From positions 744,001 through 808,000 of the forward strand of contig CP176050.1 of assembly GCA_046199005.1 (NCBI GenBank): a DNA stretch of 64,000 nucleotides, written 5' to 3'. Position 1 is the first letter of the stretch; each line of letters starts with the position of its first letter. The DNA comes from Ascidiimonas sp046199005 (GTDB lineage: Bacteria > Bacteroidota > Bacteroidia > Flavobacteriales > Flavobacteriaceae). Both the position numbers and the translations under genes were made by a program. The notes beneath the pieces are model-generated. The model did not search any database. It saw only the letters and a program-made list of their open reading frames with translations, and was not told the origin of the DNA. Below are positions 25,159 through 33,934 of the stretch, piece by piece.

Positions 25159-25926
25159 ATGAATTTGACAGATACCCATACACATTTATATACCGAACAA
25201 TTTGAGACCGATCGTTCGGAGGTGATTCGTAAAGCAATTGACGCTGGAATCAATCGTTTTTTTATTCCTGCGATAGATAGTACCTATCAAAAAAAAATGG
25301 AAGCTTTAGCCTCAGCGTTTCCTGATCATATTTTTCTAATGGCAGGATTGCATCCTACACATGTTAAAGACAATTATAGAGAAGAACTTGAAAAGGTTTC
25401 CAAAGAGCTTGAAAATGGCATTTATTATGGCGTTGGTGAAACAGGGATTGACTTGTATTGGGATAAGACATTTTTAAAAGAGCAGCAAATTGCTTTTTCA
25501 GAGCAAATTAAACTGGCGAAGCAATACAAACTACCCGTTATTATTCATTGCCGGGATGCTTTTGATGAGGTTTTTGAAGTACTTGAATCTGAAAAGGATG
25601 AAAACCTTAAAGGTATATTTCATTGTTTTACAGGAAGCAAAGAGCAGGCTGAGAGAGCGATAGAGTACAATCTCAAGCTCGGTATAGGTGGTGTTGTGAC
25701 CTTTAAGAATGGAAAAATAGATAAGTTTCTTAACCAAATAGACATCAAACACATTGTTCTGGAAACAGATGCGCCTTACCTTGCACCAACCCCGTTTAGA
25801 GGAAAACGAAATGAAAGCTGCTATTTAAAGCTTATAGCTCAAAAAGTATCGGAGATTTACGAATTGCCTTTAAGCGAGGTGGCCCGCCTTACCACAGAAA
25901 ATTCAAAGGAAATATTCGGAGTTTAA
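25159..25926 (+). CDS. TatD-family metal-dependent hydrolase
   Basis: The metal-binding motif TDTHTHLY at residues 4-11, the glutamate in GVGETGIDLYWDK, the histidine-containing segments PVIIHCRDAF and GIFHCFTGS, and the Asp in LETDAPYLAP are those of TatD-type 3'-5' nucleases. These act on DNA or RNA in repair and turnover. The protein has 255 residues, the usual length. The next gene starts 65 bp downstream. Confidence 0.93.
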   Translation: MNLTDTHTHLYTEQFETDRSEVIRKAIDAGINRFFIPAIDSTYQKKMEALASAFPDHIFLMAGLHPTHVKDNYREELEKVSKELENGIYYGVGETGIDLYWDKTFLKEQQIAFSEQIKLAKQYKLPVIIHCRDAFDEVFEVLESEKDENLKGIFHCFTGSKEQAERAIEYNLKLGIGGVVTFKNGKIDKFLNQIDIKHIVLETDAPYLAPTPFRGKRNESCYLKLIAQKVSEIYELPLSEVARLTTENSKEIFGV

Positions 25927-25991
25927 GAAATGAAAGCGGTGTATACAGATTTATTTTCGTTCATTTGCGCAACTAAAAAACCAATTAGAAA

Positions 25992-27125
25992 TTGACTAAT
26001 TTTGAACATATTAGGCCTTATCATGATGAAGAGGTGAATGATGCTTTAAAAGAGCTCAGAGAACATCCCATGATCAAAGCCTTGTTACATTTTTCCTTTC
26101 CTGAGAAATCAGCTCAAGAAATTAATACGATTCTCGATCATTGTCATTCCATAAGAGATTTCCAGACAGGTGTTATATATCATGCTGTTAGAAATGTTTT
26201 AGACAAAAGTTGTGAAGGTTTTTCTACCAGCGGATTTGAGAAGCTGGACAAAAACACACCTTACTTATTTATTTCTAATCACAGAGATATCATTTTAGAC
26301 ACTTCACTTCTAAACGTGGCATTGTTTGAAAATGATCTTTTGATGACCGCCTCAGCTATAGGTGACAATCTGGTACATAAACCTTTTTTACTGGCACTTT
26401 CAAAACTGAATCGCAATTTTCTGATTCTTAGAGAACAAACACCGCGAAAAATGCTGGAAAGTTCTAAATTAGTGTCTGGTTATATCAAACAGCTTTTATT
26501 TGAGAATCAAAGGTCTGTATGGATTGCGCAAAGAGAAGGCAGAACTAAAGATGGTAATGACCAGACACAACAAGGTGTTCTAAAAATGCTGGCACTTGCG
26601 AGTGATGAAAAAGAAGTAATCACATATTTTAAAAAGCTAAGGATAGTGCCTGTGTCTATATCATACGAATTTGATCCAACAGATGTATTGAAGATGCCCG
26701 AGTTAATGGCAAAGCATTATGATAAAGAGTATATAAAAACAAATAATGAAGATTTTAACTCTATCTTGAAGGGAGCTTTAGGACAGAAAAAAAGAATACA
26801 TATTGCGGCCAGTTCGATATTACATGATGATCTGGACGATATTATTTTTAGTGGAGAGTCGGCAAATAAGCAGCTTCAACTATTAGCAGACAAGATAGAT
26901 CGTGAAATTCACCTTAACTATAAACTTTGGCCTTCAAATTACATTGCCTACGATTTGTTTCATGAAACCGAGGCATTTAAATCAAAGTACACTGAAAAGG
27001 AATTAAGGCAATTTGAAAGAAGGATCGAAAGAAGAGTAGAGAAAGGGCATCAGGCAGCAATGAAGAATTTTTTGGCCATGTATGCCAATCCGGTATATAA
27101 CTATCTAAAATATAATGAAGAGTAA
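25992..27125 (+). CDS. Glycerolipid acyltransferase (PlsB/PlsC-like)
   Basis: This 377-residue protein has an acyltransferase core: the His/Asp block ISNHRDIILDTSLLN, then LNRNFLILREQ, and the substrate-binding IAQREGRTKDGNDQTQQGVL, followed by RIVPVSISYEFDP. The spacing in the first block is H-x-D and H-x5-D rather than the textbook H-x4-D, so the exact catalytic Asp is unclear. The likely role is acylation of (lyso)phosphatidate or a related lipid. The start must be TTG 25992, since an in-frame TAG lies at 25986. The asparaginase start overlaps its end by 11 bp. Confidence 0.8.
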   Translation: MTNFEHIRPYHDEEVNDALKELREHPMIKALLHFSFPEKSAQEINTILDHCHSIRDFQTGVIYHAVRNVLDKSCEGFSTSGFEKLDKNTPYLFISNHRDIILDTSLLNVALFENDLLMTASAIGDNLVHKPFLLALSKLNRNFLILREQTPRKMLESSKLVSGYIKQLLFENQRSVWIAQREGRTKDGNDQTQQGVLKMLALASDEKEVITYFKKLRIVPVSISYEFDPTDVLKMPELMAKHYDKEYIKTNNEDFNSILKGALGQKKRIHIAASSILHDDLDDIIFSGESANKQLQLLADKIDREIHLNYKLWPSNYIAYDLFHETEAFKSKYTEKELRQFERRIERRVEKGHQAAMKNFLAMYANPVYNYLKYNEE

Positions 27126-28140
27126 TACCCGCATACTACTGATTTATACAGGAGGTACCATTGGGATGGTAAAAGATTACGAAACAGGTGCTTTAAAAGC
27201 GTTTGATTTTGATAAACTTTTGGCGAGCGTTCCGGAATTATCACAATTGTCTTGTGAAATCCAAACCATACAGTTTCCAAAGCCCATCGATTCTTCTAAT
27301 ATGAATACAGATTACTGGAAATTGCTCGCTTCTATGCTGGAAGATAATTACGATTCATTTGATGGCTTTGTGGTATTGCATGGAAGTGATACTATGAGTT
27401 ATACGGCCTCTGCGATAAGTTTTATGCTGGAAAATTTGGGCAAACCTGTAGTATTTACAGGCTCTCAACTTCCTATAGGTGATTTGAGAACAGATGCCAA
27501 AGAGAATTTAATTACTTCTATTCAAATAGCATCTTTGCAGGAAGATGGGGTGTCTGTAATTAATGAAGTCTGTTTGTACTTCGAATACAAGCTTTATAGA
27601 GCTAATCGTACGACCAAAATTAACGCAGAACATTTTGAAGCTTTTGCTTCTTTGAATTATCCTCCATTAGCAGAGAGCGGAGTTCATTTGAAATTGAATC
27701 GAGAAAATCTGTTGCGCAAGCCAAGAAAAAGGTTGAAAGTTCACAAGGAGCTGGATAATCGACTTGCAGTTTTAAAATTATTTCCAGGAATAAGTGAGAA
27801 TGTGGTGCTCAGTATTTTTAAAATACCAGACCTTAAAGCAGTCATATTAGAGTCTTATGGCTCGGGTAATGCTCCCACCGACGAATGGCTTTTATCTATC
27901 ATCGAAGAAGCTATTCAGAATGGGATATTTGTCATAGGAGTTACTCAGTGCTCAGGAGGGGCCGTATTTTTAGGTCAGTATGAAACCAGTGCCCGCCTTA
28001 AAGATAGTGGTGTAATAAGTGGTAAGGATATCACTACAGAAGCCGCAGTTGCTAAGATTATGTACCTTTTAGGATCGGGTGTTGGACAAAAAGTTTTTAA
28101 AACTATTTTCGAAACTTCGTTACGTGGCGAAATGCTCTAA
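27115..28140 (+). CDS. L-asparaginase (type I)
   Basis: This cytosolic amidohydrolase converts asparagine to aspartate and ammonia. The first catalytic threonine is in IYTGGTIGMV. The second Thr with Asp is in VVLHGSDTMSYTA, the conserved lysine is in RTDAKENL, and ESYGSGNAP is in the C-terminal half. The 341-residue length fits type I enzymes. There is no signal peptide. It is translationally coupled to the acyltransferase gene and followed by tRNA-Ser. Confidence 0.94.
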   Translation: MKSNTRILLIYTGGTIGMVKDYETGALKAFDFDKLLASVPELSQLSCEIQTIQFPKPIDSSNMNTDYWKLLASMLEDNYDSFDGFVVLHGSDTMSYTASAISFMLENLGKPVVFTGSQLPIGDLRTDAKENLITSIQIASLQEDGVSVINEVCLYFEYKLYRANRTTKINAEHFEAFASLNYPPLAESGVHLKLNRENLLRKPRKRLKVHKELDNRLAVLKLFPGISENVVLSIFKIPDLKAVILESYGSGNAPTDEWLLSIIEEAIQNGIFVIGVTQCSGGAVFLGQYETSARLKDSGVISGKDITTEAAVAKIMYLLGSGVGQKVFKTIFETSLRGEML

Positions 28141-28209
28141 AATTAACTCCATAAATTTTATTCTCTTGTTTTTTTTTTGTTATTTGCCCCCGTAAAGACT
28201 ACGAAATAC

Positions 28210-28297
28210 AGAGAGGTGGCCGAGTGGTCGAAGGCGCACGCCTGGAAAGTGTGTATACGCCAAAAGCGTATCGAGGGTTCGAATCCCTTCCTCTCTG
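28210..28297 (+). tRNA. tRNA-Ser (anticodon GGA)
   Basis: The acceptor arms AGAGAGG (28210-28216) and CCTCTCT (28290-28296) pair, with discriminator G at 28297. The anticodon loop CTGGAAA gives GGA, reading UCC/UCU. The variable arm TACGC-CAAAA-GCGTA is long, as in class II tRNAs. CCA is not encoded. Confidence 0.96.
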
Positions 28298-28375
28298 CTT
28301 CTACTTTAATCTTTATAAATGGAAAATTTTTATATCTTTAACCCTATTAACTAACAAAATTTAAGTTTAAAAGAA

Positions 28376-29173
28376 ATGAAAAGATTATTCTCTATCTTGG
28401 CTATTGCCGGATTAATGGCTTTTAATGCAACGACTGCCAACGCTTCTGCGATGGAGGTTACTGAAAGTTCTTCAGTGATTGTTGCTTCTATCGATGATGC
28501 CGAAGTTGCTTTGCAGCCAGAAGATGCACCGGCAGATGAAAACAAAACATTTCATCAGGTACTGAAAGAAAGATTTATTGAAGGTGGTGCCGGATTCATG
28601 GGGATCGTACTTCTATGTCTTATCTTAGGTCTTGCGGTTGCAATCGAAAGAATTATATTCTTAAATCTGGCAACTACCAACACCAAAAAACTCTCTAAAG
28701 ATGTAGAAGATGCTTTAGCTTCAGGTGGAGTTGAAGCAGCAAAAGAAGTATGCAGAAATACAAAAGGTCCTGTTGCTTCTATTTTCTATCAGGGTCTTGA
28801 CAGAGCTGGAGAAGGTATAGACTCGGCAGAAAAAGCTGTAGTAGCCTACGGTGGAGTACAAATGGGTCAGCTAGAGAAAAATATTTCCTGGTTATCATTA
28901 TTTATCGCTATTGCGCCTATGCTTGGTTTCATGGGTACGGTAATTGGTATGATTCAGGCATTTGATAAAATTAGTGCTGCTGGTGGTCTTGACGCATCGT
29001 TGATCGCAGGTGATATTAAAGTAGCACTTTTGACAACAGTATTTGGTCTTGTAGTTGCGATTATTCTACAAATCTTCTACAATTATATTATTGCGAAAGT
29101 AGATAGTATCGTAAATGATATGGAAGATGCTTCTATCACATTGGTAGATTTATTGGTAGAACACAAAAAGTAA
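28376..29173 (+). CDS. exbB: MotA/TolQ/ExbB proton-channel protein
   Basis: This is the inner-membrane channel subunit that uses the proton gradient to energise TonB-type or gliding/secretion machinery. A cleavable-looking N-terminus (residues 1-24, Ala-rich) and an acidic periplasmic segment precede three membrane helices. These are at about 72-95 (GIVLLCLILGLAVAIERIIF), 165-190 (LSLFIAIAPMLGFMGTVIGM) and 213-240. The Thr-bearing VALLTTVFGLVVAI is typical of the proton path. It is the first gene of a four-gene operon with two ExbD proteins. Confidence 0.92.
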   Translation: MKRLFSILAIAGLMAFNATTANASAMEVTESSSVIVASIDDAEVALQPEDAPADENKTFHQVLKERFIEGGAGFMGIVLLCLILGLAVAIERIIFLNLATTNTKKLSKDVEDALASGGVEAAKEVCRNTKGPVASIFYQGLDRAGEGIDSAEKAVVAYGGVQMGQLEKNISWLSLFIAIAPMLGFMGTVIGMIQAFDKISAAGGLDASLIAGDIKVALLTTVFGLVVAIILQIFYNYIIAKVDSIVNDMEDASITLVDLLVEHKK

Positions 29174-29194
29174 TCTTTAAGATCTAGTAATATT

Positions 29195-29638
29195 ATGCAA
29201 AAAATTATTAAAATAGTACTGATTCTTCTAGGAGTATTAGGTATTGTCTTTTGGGTATTGTTGCCCGGTTCAGATGTGCCTGATTCAGAAGCGATGGCAG
29301 ATACCAATGTAAACGCAATGTTTTATATCGCTTATGTATTATTATTGATACCGGTAGCAGCAGTACTTATATACACGTTAAAAAATCTGGTAGCGAATCC
29401 AGATAAACTGAAGAAGTCTTTAATCCTTATTGTTGGTTTTGCAATAGTACTTGGTATAAGCTATGCACTTTCCAGCGGTACGGATGTTAAGTTAGATAAA
29501 TTTTTAGAAGCTGGTATCGATGTAGATGAGTCCAGTTCTAAAATGGTGGGTGCAGGCCTTATAGCCTTTTACATTCTTGCTGCAGTAGCCATTGTTTCAA
29601 TGCTGCTATCTGGTGTAAAGAAAGTTTTAAGTAAATAA
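29195..29638 (+). CDS. Small integral membrane protein of the Exb operon
   Basis: The 147-residue protein has four predicted membrane helices (ILLGVLGIVFWVLLP, YIAYVLLLIPVAAVLIY, LILIVGFAIVLGISYAL, LIAFYILAAVAIVSMLL). No enzymatic motif is visible. It lies 21 bp after exbB and 10 bp before the first exbD. This position between channel and ExbD genes suggests an accessory subunit of the same complex; the function is unknown. Confidence 0.75.
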   Translation: MQKIIKIVLILLGVLGIVFWVLLPGSDVPDSEAMADTNVNAMFYIAYVLLLIPVAAVLIYTLKNLVANPDKLKKSLILIVGFAIVLGISYALSSGTDVKLDKFLEAGIDVDESSSKMVGAGLIAFYILAAVAIVSMLLSGVKKVLSK

Positions 29639-29648
29639 AATAAGCAAT

Positions 29649-30263
29649 ATGGCAAAAAGAAGTATACCAGAAGTAAATGCGGGTTCGATGGCAGATATTG
29701 CCTTCCTCTTGCTTATTTTCTTCCTGGTAACCACAACCATCGAAACAGATGCTGGTTTAGATAGGAAATTACCACCTCTCGAACCGCCAGATACCGATGT
29801 GATCGTAAAGCAAAAAAACATCTTTACAGTAGTGGTGAACCAAAACAATCAATTGTTGGTTGAAGACAATCTGATGCAATTGAAAGATCTGAGAGCAGCT
29901 GCGGTTGCGTTTCTCGATAACGGTGGCGGAGCAGGAGAACTGGGATGTAGCTATTGTAAGGGGAAAAGAGATCCAAACTCTTCTGATAATCCAGATAAAG
30001 CGATTATATCGTTGCAGAACGACCGTAAAACATCTTACAGCACGTATATTGCTGTTCAAAATGAATTGGTTGCAGCATATAATGAATTGCGTAACAGAGA
30101 GTCTTTAGCAAGGTATGGGGTAAAGTTTACCGAAATGGAAGCCGAGTACCTCAATCCTAGTGCAAGTGATGAACTTAAGAGCGAATTAAAACCAAAGATC
30201 GAAAAGATTCAGGCTTTATATCCTCAAAAATTATCGGAAGCTGAACCTAAGAGTAATAATTAA
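29649..30263 (+). CDS. exbD: ExbD/TolR-type biopolymer transport protein, larger copy
   Basis: It has one membrane helix near the N-terminus carrying the essential Asp16 (SMADIAFLLLIFFLVTTT), then a periplasmic domain. At 204 residues it is longer than usual ExbD (about 140). The excess includes a loop with CSYCKGKRD, a C-x2-C pair that could bind metal or form a disulfide, and a helical C-terminus. It would pair with ExbB to form the proton-driven motor. A second, shorter ExbD follows 11 bp later. Confidence 0.9.
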   Translation: MAKRSIPEVNAGSMADIAFLLLIFFLVTTTIETDAGLDRKLPPLEPPDTDVIVKQKNIFTVVVNQNNQLLVEDNLMQLKDLRAAAVAFLDNGGGAGELGCSYCKGKRDPNSSDNPDKAIISLQNDRKTSYSTYIAVQNELVAAYNELRNRESLARYGVKFTEMEAEYLNPSASDELKSELKPKIEKIQALYPQKLSEAEPKSNN

Positions 30264-30274
30264 AAACGAACAAA

Positions 30275-30757
30275 ATGTCTAAATTCACAAAGAAAAAGAG
30301 TGGTGATCTACCACCGGTTTCAACAGCATCCTTACCGGATATTGTATTTATGCTTTTGTTTTTTTTCATGACGGTTACAGTAATGAAGGATAGTTCTTTA
30401 ATGATCCAAAATGTATTACCGTATGCAGATCAGATCCAGAAATTAGATAAGAAAGACCGTATTATCTACATCTACGCAGGAAAACCGAGTCAAAGATATC
30501 AGGCTACCTACGGTACCGAAGCTAAAATTCAGTTAAATGATAAGTTTGCAGATGTTTCAGAGGTTGCTAATTACATTCTCGCAGAACGCGCTAAAAAGCG
30601 TCAGGAACTGCAAGGAGTGTTAACTACGGCTTTGAAGGTAGATAATGAAACGGGTATGGGTCTGGTTTCAGATATCAAACAACAATTGCGAAAAGTAAAT
30701 GCGTTGAAAATAAATTACACGACCAGACAAGGAGACGCATTTAGGAACATACAATAG
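30275..30757 (+). CDS. exbD: ExbD/TolR-type biopolymer transport protein, smaller copy
   Basis: The 160-residue protein has the single membrane helix with the conserved proton-carrying Asp22 (SLPDIVFMLLFFFMTVTVM) and a periplasmic domain. Two different ExbDs next to one ExbB are typical of Bacteroidota, where heteromeric motors serve TonB uptake or gliding/T9SS functions. It is the last gene of the operon before a strong terminator. Confidence 0.92.
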   Translation: MSKFTKKKSGDLPPVSTASLPDIVFMLLFFFMTVTVMKDSSLMIQNVLPYADQIQKLDKKDRIIYIYAGKPSQRYQATYGTEAKIQLNDKFADVSEVANYILAERAKKRQELQGVLTTALKVDNETGMGLVSDIKQQLRKVNALKINYTTRQGDAFRNIQ

Positions 30758-30780
30758 TATTTTTTTAAACTTAGTATATA

Positions 30781-30811
30781 AAGGGCTCTGTTGAAATAGA
30801 GCCCTTTTTTA
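30781..30811 (+). terminator. Intrinsic terminator of the exb operon
   Basis: The stem AAGGGCTCT (30781-30789) / AGAGCCCTT (30798-30806) is followed by a T run, 24 bp after the last exbD stop. Confidence 0.9.
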
Positions 30812-30864
30812 ATTCATTTAACCAGCACGATTTTTTTAGATTATATTTGAAAAAAAATGAAGTA

Positions 30865-31560
30865 ATGAAAGTACTTCTTTCACTTTTTTTTATTGGTTTC
30901 TGCCAGATCCTAATTGCGCAGGATACATTGACTTTAGAAACACTGGATTCAACTTCGTATAGGGAAGATCATATTTATATGGGTATTTCTTATAACATAC
31001 TCTTAAATCGGCCCTCAGGAATCACGCAAAACAATCTACCTTACGGAGTTCAGGTAGGGTATATAAGAGATATTCCAATCAATGATAGAAGGAATTTTGG
31101 ATTTGGTGTAGGCATCGGTTACGCACTTAATAATTATTTCACCAATCTTCTTGCTTTACAAACCGAGGATGGAACTGTTATCTACAGTGAAATACCTGAT
31201 GAACAATCTTTCAAAAGAAACAAAATAGAAACACATCTTCTTGAAATTCCTCTGGAGGTAAGATGGCGAACATCTACTCACGAGACCTATAAATTTTGGC
31301 GCATTTACGGAGGAATCAAACTAGGATATATTTTTGCAAACGCTTCTAAGTTTGTAGGAGATACAGGTAGAGAGAAATTCAGTAACGATGATCTCGAAAG
31401 ATTTCAAACAGATGTCTATATAAGTTTTGGTTATAATACCTGGAATTTTTATGCCTCCTACGGGCTTCAAAGCGTTTTTAAGAGCGGAGTCCAGACAGTG
31501 ACGGGTGAATCGCTCGATATCAGAGTGCTAAAAGCGGGTCTTATCTTCTACCTTTTATAG
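30865..31560 (+). CDS. porT: PorT-family outer-membrane beta-barrel protein
   Basis: A signal peptide (MKVLLSLFFIGFCQILIAQ) precedes an eight-strand-type barrel with GMSYNILLN-like strands, aromatic strand ends and a terminal ...LKAGLIFYLL. The family is PorT/SprT, outer-membrane components of the type IX secretion and gliding system of Bacteroidota. The position directly behind exbB/exbD fits, since T9SS needs inner-membrane energy. I use ATG 30865, which puts the start right before the signal sequence; TTG 30847 would add six residues. The symbol is by family resemblance. Confidence 0.72.
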   Translation: MKVLLSLFFIGFCQILIAQDTLTLETLDSTSYREDHIYMGISYNILLNRPSGITQNNLPYGVQVGYIRDIPINDRRNFGFGVGIGYALNNYFTNLLALQTEDGTVIYSEIPDEQSFKRNKIETHLLEIPLEVRWRTSTHETYKFWRIYGGIKLGYIFANASKFVGDTGREKFSNDDLERFQTDVYISFGYNTWNFYASYGLQSVFKSGVQTVTGESLDIRVLKAGLIFYLL

Positions 31561-32160
31561 CCAATATTGAAACGTTATAAGTTGAGGCATCACCCCTAAA
31601 AAAAAACCTAAGATTATTTCCTTATATGTATGCGCTTTGGTAAAAAGCCTTGAGGTAGCCACCAAACCCATAGAGAATACCAGAAAAGTTAGTGCGATCG
31701 TAATGTTAATCTGGTAATGAAAACTAAGCCCCAGAATAAAAACAGTAAGTCCGGAGATGCCTATCATGTGAATACTCGCTTTTACTCCAAAAAAAACCAT
31801 AATGAGGCAGGCTAATGTAGAGCCGAGAATGCCCACGAAGTAATAGTAAAGTTCAATAGAAAGACTAAATGGGATCACCCTGTAAACAATAACCCCAACG
31901 AGAAACAGAAATATATAGAGCGGTATTTTTCTTTCCGCAACGTTCTTAAGCTCTATAGACTCTATCCAGCCTATACTTTTAAGTAATAATGAGAAGGCTA
32001 TAGGTATTAAAAGCGTGAGAATGGTTACCGAGATGACTACAGATTTCCAAAGCTCTATAGGGTGGTATCTTGGCGAAATAATATAGTAAGCGACAGTCCC
32101 GGCTAAAGGAAAAAATAAAGGATGATATAGATATGAAATAAGATGATAGAATTTTTTCAT
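31555..32160 (-). CDS. PAP2-superfamily-like integral membrane protein
   Basis: The 201-residue protein has five to six membrane helices. Remnants of the three PAP2 phosphatase motifs can be read: ERKIPLY (for KxxxxxxRP), ASIHMIG (for PSGH) and SRLFTKAHTYKEIILGFFLG (for SRxxxxxHxxxD). The Ser/Arg and His of motif 3 are intact, motif 1 is poor and the motif 3 Asp is Glu. It may be a divergent lipid phosphatase or an inactive relative. Its ATG overlaps the rpoN stop by one base, and its 3' end overlaps the convergent porT-family gene by 6 bp. Confidence 0.65.
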   Translation of the reverse strand: MKKFYHLISYLYHPLFFPLAGTVAYYIISPRYHPIELWKSVVISVTILTLLIPIAFSLLLKSIGWIESIELKNVAERKIPLYIFLFLVGVIVYRVIPFSLSIELYYYFVGILGSTLACLIMVFFGVKASIHMIGISGLTVFILGLSFHYQINITIALTFLVFSMGLVATSRLFTKAHTYKEIILGFFLGVMPQLITFQYWL

Positions 32161-33617
32161 TAAATCTCCTTTCTTAATCGCGCAACGGGAATATCTAGCT
32201 GTTCTCTGTATTTAGCAACGGTTCTTCTAGCTATAGGATATCCTTTTTCCTTTAAAAGAGCAGCCAGTTTATCATCTGTAAGCGGCTTTTTTTTGCTTTC
32301 CTCATTTATTAAAGTTTCGAGAATTTTTTTAATCTCATGTGTAGATACTTCTTCTCCCTGCTGGTTGGTCATAGATTCTGAAAAGAAGTCTTTAATTAGT
32401 TTTGTTCCGTATGGAGTATCTACATATTTGCTATTAGCCACCCGGGAAACTGTCGAAACATCCATACCTATCATATCTGCAATATCTTTTAATATCATAG
32501 GTTTTAGCTTTCGTTCATCTCCTGTGAGAAAGAAATCTTTCTGATAATGCATAATCGCATTCATGGTAACATACAAGGTTTGTTGCCGTTGTTTTATTGC
32601 ATCAATAAACCACTTGGCAGCGTCCAGTTTTTGCTTGATGAACATGACTGCCTCCTTTTGCGATTTTGATTTATCTGCTGATGCCTTATAGCCTTCAAGC
32701 ATGTTGTTGTATTCGCGGGAAATATGAAGTTCCGGTGCATTTCTGCCATTAAGCGTGAGTTCTAATTCGCCATCCTTTATACGTATCGTGAAGTCGGGAA
32801 TTATATGTTCTACAATACGATTGTTTCCAGAATAGGTTCCTCCTGGCTTAGGATTGAGTTTTTCAATCTCGTGAATAGCTCCTCGTAGATCCTCATCTAT
32901 GATGTCGTATTTAGATAGTAATTTCTGATAATGTTTTTTGGTGAACTGCTCAAAGGAATTCTCCAAAATATCAATGGCCAGCTTAATATCTATTGTAAGT
33001 GGTTTTCTCTTAAGTTGAAGTAAAAGGCATTCCTGAAGATTTCTGGCGCATACTCCTGCTGGATCCAGTTTTTGAACTTTATGCAAAACTTTTTCAACAT
33101 GGGCCTCCTCTGTATAAATGTTTTGGGTAAACGCAAGGTCGTCGGTGATGTCTGCCAGGTCTCTTCTTATGTAACCGCTCTCATCAACACTCCCCACGAG
33201 AAATTCTGCAATTTCACGCTCCTGTTCGTCTAAACGAAAGGTGTTCAGCTGATTTAGTAAATGCTGATGAAAGGATGTACCGGAGGCAAAAGGAACCGAT
33301 TTTTCGTCATCATCGGCACTGTAATTATTAGATTGAAGTCTGTAATCAGGTACTTCATCATCGCTAAGATACTCGTCTACGTTAATATCTTCAGCCTCGA
33401 TTCTTTCGTTTTCATAATCATCTTCATTGTCAGAAGAGAATTCTTCTTCGTATTCGTTACTTTCATCTTTACCACTCTCCAGTGCAGGGTTTTCTTCTAA
33501 CTCCTGCTTTAAACGCTGTTCAAACACCAGTGTAGGCAATTGTATGAGCTTCATCAACTGAATCTGTTGAGGAGAAAGCTTCTGAGACAATTTAAATTGT
33601 AACTGTTGTTTAAGCAT
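32160..33617 (-). CDS. rpoN: RNA polymerase sigma-54 factor
   Basis: This is an alternative sigma factor that needs an ATPase activator to open promoters with -24/-12 elements. The Gln-rich region I (LQFKLSQKLSPQQIQLMKLIQ) at the N-terminus, the acidic region II (about residues 50-100, long DE-runs), the core-binding domain, and the DNA-binding RpoN box ARRTVAKYRE near the C-terminus are all present. The length of 485 is normal. It is followed with a one-base overlap by the PAP2-like gene. Confidence 0.96.
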   Translation of the reverse strand: MLKQQLQFKLSQKLSPQQIQLMKLIQLPTLVFEQRLKQELEENPALESGKDESNEYEEEFSSDNEDDYENERIEAEDINVDEYLSDDEVPDYRLQSNNYSADDDEKSVPFASGTSFHQHLLNQLNTFRLDEQEREIAEFLVGSVDESGYIRRDLADITDDLAFTQNIYTEEAHVEKVLHKVQKLDPAGVCARNLQECLLLQLKRKPLTIDIKLAIDILENSFEQFTKKHYQKLLSKYDIIDEDLRGAIHEIEKLNPKPGGTYSGNNRIVEHIIPDFTIRIKDGELELTLNGRNAPELHISREYNNMLEGYKASADKSKSQKEAVMFIKQKLDAAKWFIDAIKQRQQTLYVTMNAIMHYQKDFFLTGDERKLKPMILKDIADMIGMDVSTVSRVANSKYVDTPYGTKLIKDFFSESMTNQQGEEVSTHEIKKILETLINEESKKKPLTDDKLAALLKEKGYPIARRTVAKYREQLDIPVARLRKEI

Positions 33618-33934
33618 AGACTATAGGAATACTTCGTTTCAACACAAAAATAAGGAAATTCAGATTAGACTTATGAACTAAATAAAGTTAATATGAACTT
33701 AATATAAAGGTTGTTTTTCTCGTAGCCCGGTAAGACCTTATTTTCTAGAATATAGCACGCAACACATAATAAATCTGTCTATATCAAAGGATAAAACCCT
33801 ATGAATAGTTGAAGCAAAGGTCTTTATTTCAAAAACCTAGTATTAAACAAGCAAGAAACTAGGTAGATTAACGTTAAAAGTATGTTAAATTGATAAAAAA
33901 TAGTACCTTAGCGGTAGAAAATCAGATACATTTT
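33618..33934. other. Intergenic region between rpoN and the TPR-AraC gene
   Basis: This 317-bp divergent region contains both promoters. The only structure I note is a spaced inverted repeat CCTAGT (33836-33841) / ACTAGG (33858-33863), about 70-100 bp before the regulator start. It could be an operator. No gene is seen. Confidence 0.4.
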
